NCBI RefSeq assembly: GCF_022234545.1
Contig: NZ_JAIEUI010000027.1
Location: 1-64,000 of the forward strand
Length of the DNA: 64,000 bases
Source: Paenibacillus piscarius
Lineage (GTDB): Bacteria > Bacillota > Bacilli > Paenibacillales > Paenibacillaceae
Direction: 5' to 3'
Part shown: positions 57,460 through 64,000 of the stretch, in pieces
How the letters are laid out: each line of letters begins with the position of its first letter
Position numbering within the stretch: the stretch's first letter is position 1
Program-made: the position numbers and the translations under genes
The notes under the pieces: model-generated
Told to the model about the DNA's origin: nothing
Seen by the model: the letters and a program-made list of their open reading frames with translations, nothing else
Database searches by the model: none

Positions 57460-59046
57460 ATGAATAAAGCAACGGACCATAAGCTTCAGAGTGAAGTAGA
57501 CAAGCGCAGAACCTTTGCGATTATTTCCCACCCGGATGCGGGGAAAACAACATTGACTGAGAAGCTCCTGCTCTTCGGGGGCGCGATCCGCCTGGCGGGT
57601 ACCGTCAAAGCCCGTAAGGCCAGCAAGCACGCGACCAGTGACTGGATGGAAATTGAAAAGCAGCGCGGAATCTCTGTAACTTCTTCCGTGATGCAGTTTG
57701 ATTACGAGGGACACCGGGTGAACATTCTGGACACTCCGGGTCACCAGGATTTCAGTGAGGACACCTACCGTACCTTAACGGCAGCCGACAGCGCGGTCAT
57801 GCTGATCGACGTAGCCAAGGGGGTCGAAGCGCAGACCATCAAGCTGTTCCAGGTCTGTGCGAAGCGCGGGATTCCGATCTTCACCTTCATTAACAAGCTG
57901 GACCGTGAAGGCCGCAGCCCGTTCGAGCTGATGGAGGAACTGGAGAATGTGCTGGGCATCCGCTCGGTGCCGATGAACTGGCCGATTGGTATGGGCCGCG
58001 AGCTGTGCGGTGTATACGACCGGATGAAGGATCAGGTGGAGCTGTTCCAGGGCGACGACCACTCGGTGATCAAGGTAGAGAAGGTTGAGGATTACAATGA
58101 CCCGATCATCCGCGAGATGGCCGGAGAATATCTGCATGACCAGCTGTGCCAGGACCTGGAGCTGCTGGATGTAGCGGGTGACCCGTTCGATTACGAGAAG
58201 GTGCTGCGCGGGGAGCTGACGCCGGTCTTCTTCGGCAGCGCGATCAATAATTTCGGGGTGCAGACGTTCCTCGACAACTTCCTGGAGCTGGCACCGAAGC
58301 CGGAGCCGCGCCGCAGTACCGTGGGTGCCATCGAACCGACGAATGAGAAATTCACCGGCTATGTATTCAAAATCCAGGCCAACATGAACCCGGCACACCG
58401 CGACCGCATTGCCTTCCTGCGCATCGTGTCCGGCAAGTTTGAGCGCGGCATGAGCGTGAAGCATGTACGGGCCGGCAAGGAGATCAAGCTGTCCCAGCCG
58501 CAGCAGTTCCTGGCCCAGGACCGGGATATCGTGGAGGAAGCATATCCGGGTGATATTATCGGCCTGTTTGACCCGGGCATCTTCCGTATCGGCGATACGC
58601 TGAGTCAGGCAGGCGAGATGGAATTCGATGAGCTGCCGACGTTCTCGCCGGAGATTTTCTCCAAGGTCAGCATTAAGAATGCCTTGAAATCGAAGCAGTT
58701 CCAGAAGGGGATTGACCAGTTGACCGAAGAGGGCATGATCCAGGTGTTCCGCACGGTGAACTTCGATGACATTCTGCTTGGGGTAGTCGGACAGCTCCAG
58801 TTCGAGGTATTCGAGTACCGCATGAAGGGTGAGTACGGCGTAGATGTTCAGCTTCAGCGCATGAACTACCAGTTCGCCCGCTGGATCGTGGATGAGAATA
58901 AGCCGGATGCCAGTAAGTTCCGGATCAACTCTACACTGGTTACGGACAAGAAGGGCAATTATGTGGTGCTGTTCGAGAACGAATATGCTATGCGGACAGC
59001 GATGGAGAAGAATCCGACGGCCAAGTTCCTGGAGACGGCTCCCTAA
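57460..59046 (+). CDS. prfC: Peptide chain release factor 3
   Basis: This 528-residue GTPase (E. coli RF3 has 529) has G1 SHPDAGKTTLTEK, G3 DTPGHQDFSED and G4 NKLDREG, followed by RF3-specific C-terminal domains. It recycles RF1/RF2 from the ribosome. AAGGG lies upstream of the ATG. It has its own terminator. Confidence 0.97.
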   Translation: MNKATDHKLQSEVDKRRTFAIISHPDAGKTTLTEKLLLFGGAIRLAGTVKARKASKHATSDWMEIEKQRGISVTSSVMQFDYEGHRVNILDTPGHQDFSEDTYRTLTAADSAVMLIDVAKGVEAQTIKLFQVCAKRGIPIFTFINKLDREGRSPFELMEELENVLGIRSVPMNWPIGMGRELCGVYDRMKDQVELFQGDDHSVIKVEKVEDYNDPIIREMAGEYLHDQLCQDLELLDVAGDPFDYEKVLRGELTPVFFGSAINNFGVQTFLDNFLELAPKPEPRRSTVGAIEPTNEKFTGYVFKIQANMNPAHRDRIAFLRIVSGKFERGMSVKHVRAGKEIKLSQPQQFLAQDRDIVEEAYPGDIIGLFDPGIFRIGDTLSQAGEMEFDELPTFSPEIFSKVSIKNALKSKQFQKGIDQLTEEGMIQVFRTVNFDDILLGVVGQLQFEVFEYRMKGEYGVDVQLQRMNYQFARWIVDENKPDASKFRINSTLVTDKKGNYVVLFENEYAMRTAMEKNPTAKFLETAP

Positions 59047-59054
59047 AATGTGCA

Positions 59055-59103
59055 AAACCTCCGCATCACTGTGCAGCAGCACGGTGGTGTGGAGGTTTTT
59101 TTT
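59055..59103 (+). terminator. Terminator of prfC
   Basis: AACCTCCGCATCAC pairs with GTGGTGTGGAGGTT with a mismatch, extended by TGTGC/GCACG pairing, and ends in eight Ts. Confidence 0.92.
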
Positions 59104-59118
59104 GCCGGGAGGGTCTCT

Positions 59119-59355
59119 CTAAGAGGTGATTGACCCTGGGGTGAGCTTCTCCAGATGTCTGTGCAGCATGGACAGAACGCGGTCCCGCTTGGCAGGCTCG
59201 AGATCCTTCCAGATCATCTCAAAGATGACACCCAGTCCGGGAAGCGCCGCTTCCGGCCCGTCTACGGAATTCTCGATGACCTCCCGTAGACCTTCTTCCG
59301 TCTGGCCATGCACTTTGTGGATGATCGCCTGGCGCAAATCGATGGTGACTGGCAT
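59119..59355 (-). CDS. sspI: Small acid-soluble spore protein SspI
   Basis: This 78-residue protein has the SspI pattern: N-terminal IDLRQAIIHKVHGQTEEGLREVI, central ALPGLGVIFEMIWKDL and a short helical tail. SspI is packaged in the forespore core and marks the organism as a spore former. AAGGAGG lies 7 nt before ATG 59355. A sigma-G promoter is expected upstream but I cannot define it. Confidence 0.92.
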   Translation of the reverse strand: MPVTIDLRQAIIHKVHGQTEEGLREVIENSVDGPEAALPGLGVIFEMIWKDLEPAKRDRVLSMLHRHLEKLTPGSITS

Positions 59356-59446
59356 AATCGGCCTCCTTACATTGGTGTGCTCAGGTAGCATCCTGAATCT
59401 TGAATGCGCAGCCTGTCTATAAGGTGCCCTGAGGACATGCCGAACA

Positions 59447-59475
59447 TTCAAGTTTGTACCGGCTTATGCTATACT
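59447..59475 (+). promoter_or_regulatory. Promoter candidate of the ktrA-type gene
   Basis: TTCAAG (59447-59452) and TATACT (59470-59475) are spaced by 17 bp, 39 bp before the start codon. No c-di-AMP riboswitch of the ydaO type fits in the short leader. Confidence 0.5.
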
Positions 59476-59513
59476 GTGGGATATGCTTACATGTAGACGG
59501 AGGTACGGAACCA

Positions 59514-60173
59514 ATGGCCAAAAAACAATATGCGATCATCGGCATGGGACGCTTCGGATCAAGTGTAGCCAAGGCGCTTAGCGGCATGGGCTATGAGGTG
59601 CTTGCGATCGATGCGGATGAACAGCGCACCCAGGAGATCTCTAATATCGTGACGCACGCCGTATCTGCGGATTCTACGGACGAAGAGGCGCTGCGCGCGC
59701 TGGGCATCCGTAACTTCGATGTGGTCGTGGTCGCGATTGGCGAGGATATCCAGGCCAGCATTCTGACCACGCTGATCCTGAAGGATCTGGGCGTGCCTGC
59801 TATTGTCGCCAAAGCTAAAAGTGAGCTGCACGGCAAGGTGCTCGGTAAAATTGGAGCAGATAAGGTGATCTACCCGGAGCGGGACATGGGGATGCGGCTC
59901 GCGCATCATCTCGCCTCGCCGAACATCCTGGACTATATCGAGCTGTCGCCGGAATACAGCATTCTGGACATGAAGGTTTCCGGGCCGATGCTCGGCAGGA
60001 ATCTGCAGGAGCTGGATATACGCGCCAAATACGGCTGCAACGTTATGGCCATCCGTCGTGGGGACGAGATGAACATCTCCCCGAGAGCGGAGGACCGCCT
60101 GACCGACGGGGATGTGCTGGTTATTGTCGGGCGGAAGGACAACCTGACCAAGCTGGAGATGGCTTATCAATAG
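59514..60173 (+). CDS. Potassium uptake regulator KtrA/KtrC (TrkA family)
   Basis: This 219-residue protein has an RCK_N Rossmann domain (IIGMGRFGSSVAKALSGMG, with acidic ribose-binding IDAD) and an RCK_C domain at about 135-219. It forms the cytoplasmic ring gating a KtrB/KtrD channel, binding ATP/ADP and often c-di-AMP. No channel gene is adjacent, which is typical of KtrC. ATG 59514 follows GGAGG. Confidence 0.93.
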   Translation: MAKKQYAIIGMGRFGSSVAKALSGMGYEVLAIDADEQRTQEISNIVTHAVSADSTDEEALRALGIRNFDVVVVAIGEDIQASILTTLILKDLGVPAIVAKAKSELHGKVLGKIGADKVIYPERDMGMRLAHHLASPNILDYIELSPEYSILDMKVSGPMLGRNLQELDIRAKYGCNVMAIRRGDEMNISPRAEDRLTDGDVLVIVGRKDNLTKLEMAYQ

Positions 60174-60198
60174 AGAAAGACAAGAAAGGCTGGAACCT

Positions 60199-60996
60199 AT
60201 GGAAATTATGTCGCCGCAGAACACGCGGGTGAAGGAATGGGCCGGACTGCAGGAGAAGAAGCACCGTGACCGGTCCGGCAAATATATCGTGGAAGGCATC
60301 CATCTGGTGCAGGAGGCGCTGCTCGCGGAAGCGGAGGTGGAATGCCTGGCGTATGATCTGGACAAGGGAATGCCGTCTGAGCTGAAGCCGCTGCTTCAGG
60401 CCGTTCAGGGCATGGAGGTCATCGGCGTGTCGGCGGCGGTGATCGCCAAATGCAGCAGCACGAACACACCGCAGCCAGTGTTTGCAGTCCTGCGCAAGGA
60501 GCAGCAGGGCCTGGAGGCTCTGCTGGCCAAGCCGGACAGCCTGGTGGTTGTGCTGGACGGGGTCCAGGACCCCGGCAATGTGGGGACCATCATCCGCAGC
60601 GCGGATGCGGCAGGTGCAGACGGGGTCATTCTCGGCCAAGGCTGCGCCGACCTGTTCAACCCGAAGACCATCCGGTCCACGATGGGCTCCATGTTCCATC
60701 TCCCGGTGGTGGAGGGAGAGCTGGGCACGATTCTGCCGCAGGCCCGGGAGCACGGTGCGCTGCTGATCAGTACCTCGCTGCAGGGGGAGGATTCCTGCTA
60801 TACGCATGATTTTCACGGCAGCCAGTGGCTGCTGATCGGCAGCGAAGGCAAGGGGATCTCGCCGGAGACGGCTGCGCTGGTCGACAAAAGCATCATCATC
60901 CCGATGGCCGGCCGCGCCGAATCGCTGAATGCCGCGATGGCGGCGACGATATTGCTGTTTGAGGGGATGCGGCAGCGGGGGAGTTACGTTAGGTAA
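60199..60996 (+). CDS. TrmH/SpoU-family RNA 2'-O-methyltransferase (YsgA-like)
   Basis: This 265-residue protein has an N-terminal L30e-like RNA-binding domain and a C-terminal SPOUT knot with LDGVQDPGNVGTIIRSADAAG, LIGSEGKGIS and IPMAGRAESLNAAMAATILL. It methylates ribose in rRNA or tRNA. It starts 25 nt after the ktr-type gene. Its order after sspI matches B. subtilis sspI-ysgA, where pheST follows; here an AT-rich segment follows instead. Confidence 0.94.
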   Translation: MEIMSPQNTRVKEWAGLQEKKHRDRSGKYIVEGIHLVQEALLAEAEVECLAYDLDKGMPSELKPLLQAVQGMEVIGVSAAVIAKCSSTNTPQPVFAVLRKEQQGLEALLAKPDSLVVVLDGVQDPGNVGTIIRSADAAGADGVILGQGCADLFNPKTIRSTMGSMFHLPVVEGELGTILPQAREHGALLISTSLQGEDSCYTHDFHGSQWLLIGSEGKGISPETAALVDKSIIIPMAGRAESLNAAMAATILLFEGMRQRGSYVR

Positions 60997-61103
60997 GGAC
61001 TTTTCGTGTGAGTTGTAAGTCATCTTGTCAACGTTTGTAACGTAGTTTGTCACTGGTTTGTAACGATTTTTTGGCATAAGAATTAAGTCCTGATGGTCAA
61101 GAA

Positions 61104-61127
61104 ACCCTTGATTTATCAGGGATTTTT
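61104..61127 (+). terminator. Terminator of the ktr-type/methyltransferase unit
   Basis: CCCTTGAT pairs with ATCAGGG (one bulged T), followed by ATTTTT. Confidence 0.65.
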
Positions 61128-61252
61128 AAAGATGTGACTGGGCAATATCAAAGGTGCTCTGAATGACCAAAATTGATTTTCGGTATAAAAGCTCGTGAAA
61201 CTTTTGTTAGCACAAATCGGAGTGTGGAAGCGGCTGAGAGTTGGGGACTAGA

Positions 61253-61291
61253 GGCGTCAGACTCCGCGGTGCAAATGTCTGGCGCTTTTTT
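61253..61291 (+). terminator. Hairpin with T run
   Basis: GCGTCAGAC pairs with GTCTGGCGC with a G:U pair and runs into six Ts. No gene ends just upstream, so it may close a short RNA or be left from a lost gene. Confidence 0.7.
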
Positions 61292-61469
61292 ACTCATTTT
61301 ATAGGGATTAAGGGAGGAACTGCATTTGATAAAAGAATGAGCAGTTATAGAACATAGCAAATTCTTCGGCACAGCTATCTTCAAAACCCTCTCAACTATT
61401 TATTAATGAGTAGACAAATATGATATTTTTGGATAATATAATTAATAACCGAATATTTTAATTGGAGAA

Positions 61470-61516
61470 GCACTTCAGTGTAGGCATAGAATATGCCACA
61501 TTGAGGTGCTTTTTTA
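61470..61516 (+). terminator. Hairpin with T run before the small membrane protein
   Basis: GCACTTCAGTGT-GGCATA pairs with TATGCC-ACATTGAGGTGC with scattered mismatches, then six Ts. It lies 35 nt before the start codon at 61551, so it could attenuate that gene. Confidence 0.75.
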
Positions 61517-61550
61517 TTCGAAATCTATATAATTGAAGGAGCGATTTTTA

Positions 61551-61763
61551 ATGGATATTAAAATGGAAGAATTTATTCTAAATACTGTCGTACTGATGGT
61601 CTACGTAGGTCTTATAGTGTCAGTTCACAAGTATTTTGAAATGCACGGGTACACATTTTTTACTGTAATGATGTTTCTGAGTTTCGCATATGTAAAAGGT
61701 AAAATCATTCCATTTTCAAGTGTATGGCGGCAGGTAAAGCTAGCAATAAATAAAATCAAGTAA
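61551..61763 (+). CDS. Small membrane protein of unknown function
   Basis: This 70-residue protein is unrecognised. It has two hydrophobic segments (VVLMVYVGLIVSVH and FFTVMMFLSFAYV) and a basic C-terminus (QVKLAINKIK). ATG 61551 follows AAGGAG by 9 nt. Its codon use is AT-rich like the OLD-family gene downstream and unlike the core genes to the left. It resembles cargo or a small effector of an accessory element; function not inferred. Confidence 0.6.
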   Translation: MDIKMEEFILNTVVLMVYVGLIVSVHKYFEMHGYTFFTVMMFLSFAYVKGKIIPFSSVWRQVKLAINKIK

Positions 61764-61896
61764 TCTGTGTTTTAGAGAATAACTTCTTTCATGAAAAAAT
61801 GTTAGAAAAACAGCACTAAGTTAAGGTTGATATTTTAAGAATTACCTTTAGATAGACTATTTGTCTAAGAGCCATGAGATTAACTTTAATAATACT

Positions 61897-61933
61897 GGCG
61901 CCTATTCCAGAGCTTAGGGATATGCGCTTTTTT
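61897..61933 (+). terminator. Hairpin with T run upstream of the OLD-family gene
   Basis: GGCGCCTATTCC pairs with GGGATATGCGC (one mismatch and one G:U) and ends in six Ts. It may terminate the transcript of the small membrane protein gene. Confidence 0.7.
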
Positions 61934-61974
61934 ATTTAGTTGTTTCTTTAAAAATGTAATCATTGAATATTTAT

Positions 61975-62023
61975 ATAACGATCACAGAAAAAGCTAGCTA
62001 TAATATATCCTTGTGGTCGTTAT
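61975..62023. promoter_or_regulatory. Inverted repeat bracketing a -10 element
   Basis: ATAACGATCACA (61975-61986) and TGTGGTCGTTAT (62012-62023) match as inverted repeats at 11 of 12 positions. The 25 bp between include AGCTAGCT and TATAAT. This looks like an operator with two half-sites over a promoter, about 245 bp before the OLD-family start. Confidence 0.55.
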
Positions 62024-62268
62024 GTAAGACAAGATTTGCTTCGTAAGATTAAGTTATTAGATGTATGAAAATAATCCATTATATAATAAAATTTATAAAA
62101 AGGTAATTAAAGGGCATAACCCTGAATTTTAGGGCTTTATCCGTTTGATTTTATAAGTTGATCTTTCATATGGGAAAAAATATATAGAATGTAACTGAAT
62201 ATAATTCTCTATTGATATACAATGAGATGGAAGAGTCAGAAACGAGTAATCTAATTGGAGGTTAGGAA

Positions 62269-64000
62269 ATGAGACTAATCAATGTTGAGGTTAAAAACTA
62301 TCGATTGCTTCATAACTTAAGTGAAGCTAATAATGTTCAAATAGACCCAAACACTACACTAATTGTAGGGAAAAATAATTCTGGAAAAACATCATTTACA
62401 AACATTTTCAATATGTTCCTAAGGCAAAATGGAAAGTTTGAATGGTCCGATTTTTCCTCAAACTCCCATTCTGAATTTAGAAAAATGTATCAGAATTATT
62501 GCCAGTCTAAAGAACAAGAAAATGAAGAAGATTTTTTTAAAAACTGCCCTTTAGATAACCTTTCAATTGAAATGTTGTTAACTATTGAATATAGCGATCA
62601 GGATAATTGGAGTAATATTAGACCGTTACTAACATCCTTAGATGATTCAAACCAATTAAAGATTTTATTTTCGTATGCACTGGAACAACCAGAGGAATTT
62701 TTTCAACAACTCCATAAGTTGAAAATTAAAAATAATGAGAAGGATATTATTGAACATGTAGAAAAGATCTTTGAGAGTTACTTTAAGTTTGTGATTCGCC
62801 CATACGATAGGAATGTAGACACGTCAGTCATCAATATTACAGATATAAAGAAAATTATTGGAACAACTTTTATTGCTGCACAAAGAGAAGTTGATGATGG
62901 GAATTCTAAAGGTAGCACAAAATTATCCTCTGTGTTTCAAAGGGAATATCGAAATAGGTCAATAAAATCAGAAAATAAAGAAGACCAGGAATTAGAATTA
63001 AATGCTTTAAATGAAGAAATAATTAATGCTAATAGTGGCATTGATAAAAAATTGGACGATTTTTTTAGAGAATATATTAGCTCTTATGCTACTTTTGGGT
63101 ATCCCAATTTACAGGATTCAGAGCTTAAGTTGAAAGCAAATATGACTGTAACGAATTTATTTCAAAGTATTAGGCTTTTCTATAAAGATAGTGACCACAT
63201 GTTACCTGAAAAATATAATGGCCTTGGATATAGTAATTTAATTTATATCATATCTGAAATACTTAGTTTTAAAGCAATGATTCAAGAGAATGGGACTGAT
63301 CTAAACTTAATCTTTGTTGAGGAGCCAGAAGCACACATGCATCCTCAATTACAGAGTATTCTTATACAAAGAATTAATTATTTTTTGGAAGTAAATAAAA
63401 TTAATGCTCAGGTTATAATTACTACTCACTCATCACACATTGTTTCAAACTCAAGTTTTGAAAGTATCAGATATTTCTTTAGAAGAAATAATAAGTGTGT
63501 AGCCGTTAAAGATATGATGAAGTTTTCTGTTAGTAATCAAACTGGTATTAAAGATGAAGAAGATAATGAATATGATGTTGATACACTTCAATTTTTAAAG
63601 AGATACATAACTTTGGTGAAATGTGACATGTTTTTTGCTGATAAAATTGTGATGATTGAGGGACTTTGCGAAAGATTGCTTATGCCAATGTTTTTTGAAA
63701 AGGTAGATACAATCCTTCAAACCAAAAAGCCTATGATTAAAATATTGTCCGAACAATATATATCGGTAATTGAAGTGAATGGAGCATATATGCATAAATT
63801 TAAAGATTTTCTTGAATTCTTAGAGGTAAAAACTTTAATTATTACTGATATAGACTGTTGCATTAATTCAGAGGTTAAAAAGGATGGGATTGTTCAAAAA
63901 AACTCGAATGGTAGTGTGAAAACAAGATTGAAAAAAAATGAGGTGATTATGGAACAGCTTTCTAAGTTAGTGACAACTAACCCGACGCTTAAGGAATGGA
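62269..64000 (+). CDS. OLD-family ATP-dependent endonuclease (AAA + TOPRIM), 3' end beyond window
   Basis: The frame is open for 577 residues to the window edge. An ABC/AAA-like ATPase shows Walker A GKNNSGKT (34-41), a signature region NGLGYSNLIY (317-326), Walker B FVEEPEAHMHP (349-359) and an H-loop TTHSSHIVS (385-393). A TOPRIM nuclease domain follows, with metal-binding E464 in MIEGLCERLLMP and the D-x-D motif TDID (D527, D529). This is the layout of OLD nucleases, including Gabija GajA and retron-linked OLD effectors. GGAGG lies upstream of ATG 62269. Very AT-rich codon use indicates transfer. The partner gene, if any, is outside the window. Confidence 0.9.
   Translation, partial: MRLINVEVKNYRLLHNLSEANNVQIDPNTTLIVGKNNSGKTSFTNIFNMFLRQNGKFEWSDFSSNSHSEFRKMYQNYCQSKEQENEEDFFKNCPLDNLSIEMLLTIEYSDQDNWSNIRPLLTSLDDSNQLKILFSYALEQPEEFFQQLHKLKIKNNEKDIIEHVEKIFESYFKFVIRPYDRNVDTSVINITDIKKIIGTTFIAAQREVDDGNSKGSTKLSSVFQREYRNRSIKSENKEDQELELNALNEEIINANSGIDKKLDDFFREYISSYATFGYPNLQDSELKLKANMTVTNLFQSIRLFYKDSDHMLPEKYNGLGYSNLIYIISEILSFKAMIQENGTDLNLIFVEEPEAHMHPQLQSILIQRINYFLEVNKINAQVIITTHSSHIVSNSSFESIRYFFRRNNKCVAVKDMMKFSVSNQTGIKDEEDNEYDVDTLQFLKRYITLVKCDMFFADKIVMIEGLCERLLMPMFFEKVDTILQTKKPMIKILSEQYISVIEVNGAYMHKFKDFLEFLEVKTLIITDIDCCINSEVKKDGIVQKNSNGSVKTRLKKNEVIMEQLSKLVTTNPTLKEW

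Larger units (their letters stand above)
60997..61550. other. Composition boundary, gene-free
   Basis: The first 100 bases hold two copies of GTTTGTAACG and a short terminator for the methyltransferase gene (61104-61127). A second hairpin with T run lies at 61253-61291 and a third at 61470-61516. AT content rises sharply from about 61,300. I see no gene in this stretch. Confidence 0.75.
61764..62268. other. AT-rich leader of the OLD-family gene, gene-free
   Basis: It contains a hairpin with T run at 61897-61933 and a 12-bp inverted repeat around a TATAAT-type element at 61975-62023. It ends in the ribosome binding site GGAGG of the OLD-family gene. I see no supported gene. Confidence 0.7.

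Noticed and set aside
57775-59082. Long open frame antisense to prfC (about 435 codons), and similar ones antisense to zwf and the LipO-like gene
   Set aside because: They mirror codon bias of real genes on the other strand, have no recognisable domains and no good ribosome binding sites.
59356-59513. c-di-AMP (ydaO) riboswitch before the ktr-type gene
   Set aside because: The space between promoter and start is only about 40 nt, too short for the element.
61190-61291. Possible T-box leader of a lost or displaced pheS gene, because CCGCGG precedes a terminator near a pheST site
   Set aside because: The required GGTGG part of the T-box sequence is absent, and no specifier stem or antiterminator can be drawn. 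It is annotated only as a hairpin with a T run.
61764-62268. Retron msr-msd RNA before the OLD-family gene
   Set aside because: Hairpins are present, but there is no reverse transcriptase in the window and no typical a1/a2 complementary pair could be identified. The 12-bp inverted repeat fits an operator better.

Overview
The window looks like a chromosomal segment of a Paenibacillus-type, endospore-forming Firmicute of moderately high GC. The evidence is an sspI spore-protein gene, AGGAGG-type ribosome binding sites throughout, many AraC/YesN-YesM regulators paired with LplB/YtcP/LipO-type carbohydrate ABC transporters, and a Bacillus-like tRNA order. I cannot name the species.

Layout: 1-1121 is the 3' part of a tRNA operon (Asp-Phe-Thr-Tyr-Trp-His-His-Gln-Gly-Cys-Leu), the order known from Bacillus rrn-linked clusters but with tRNA-His duplicated. 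1257-11837 holds small regulator/transporter/enzyme units: AraC-GyrI, a beta-lactamase-fold hydrolase, Lrp, two MFS exporters with a FadR-type regulator, MarR plus a 71-residue protein, TetR beside a CruF-like membrane protein, and an aldo/keto reductase divergent from a MerR regulator with a textbook MerR operator. 11945-22979 is a glycan/galactoside region: lacZ, AraC, a three-gene ABC importer and a membrane-anchored AraC sensor. 23141-31290 is a nucleoside locus: AraC, BMP lipoprotein, ATPase, two permeases, nucleoside hydrolase and ADP-ribosylglycohydrolase. 31624-40392 is a second carbohydrate importer headed by YesN-YesM-YesN. 40718-43027 is a MetNIQ importer whose first gene appears to start at ATT. 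43302-48229 (minus strand) is a Ugp-like importer with a HAD phosphatase and a metallophosphoesterase, facing a GbsR-like regulator. 49049-49455 holds two gutted genes, lrp and eamA. 49587-54381 is an envelope-stress (Lia/Psp) locus split into two transcription units by a strong terminator. 54539-60996 is conserved core: YwmB-like protein, zwf, prfC, sspI, a KtrA-type protein and a TrmH-family methyltransferase.

From about 61,000 to the right edge the base composition falls abruptly to very AT-rich. This accessory segment has a 70-residue membrane protein, several hairpins, a long inverted repeat around a -10-like element, and an OLD-family ATPase-TOPRIM nuclease gene running off the window. 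In B. subtilis sspI and ysgA are followed by pheST, so the segment looks like an island inserted at that junction and is the best candidate here for an antiviral defence system. Its partner genes, if any, lie outside the window.
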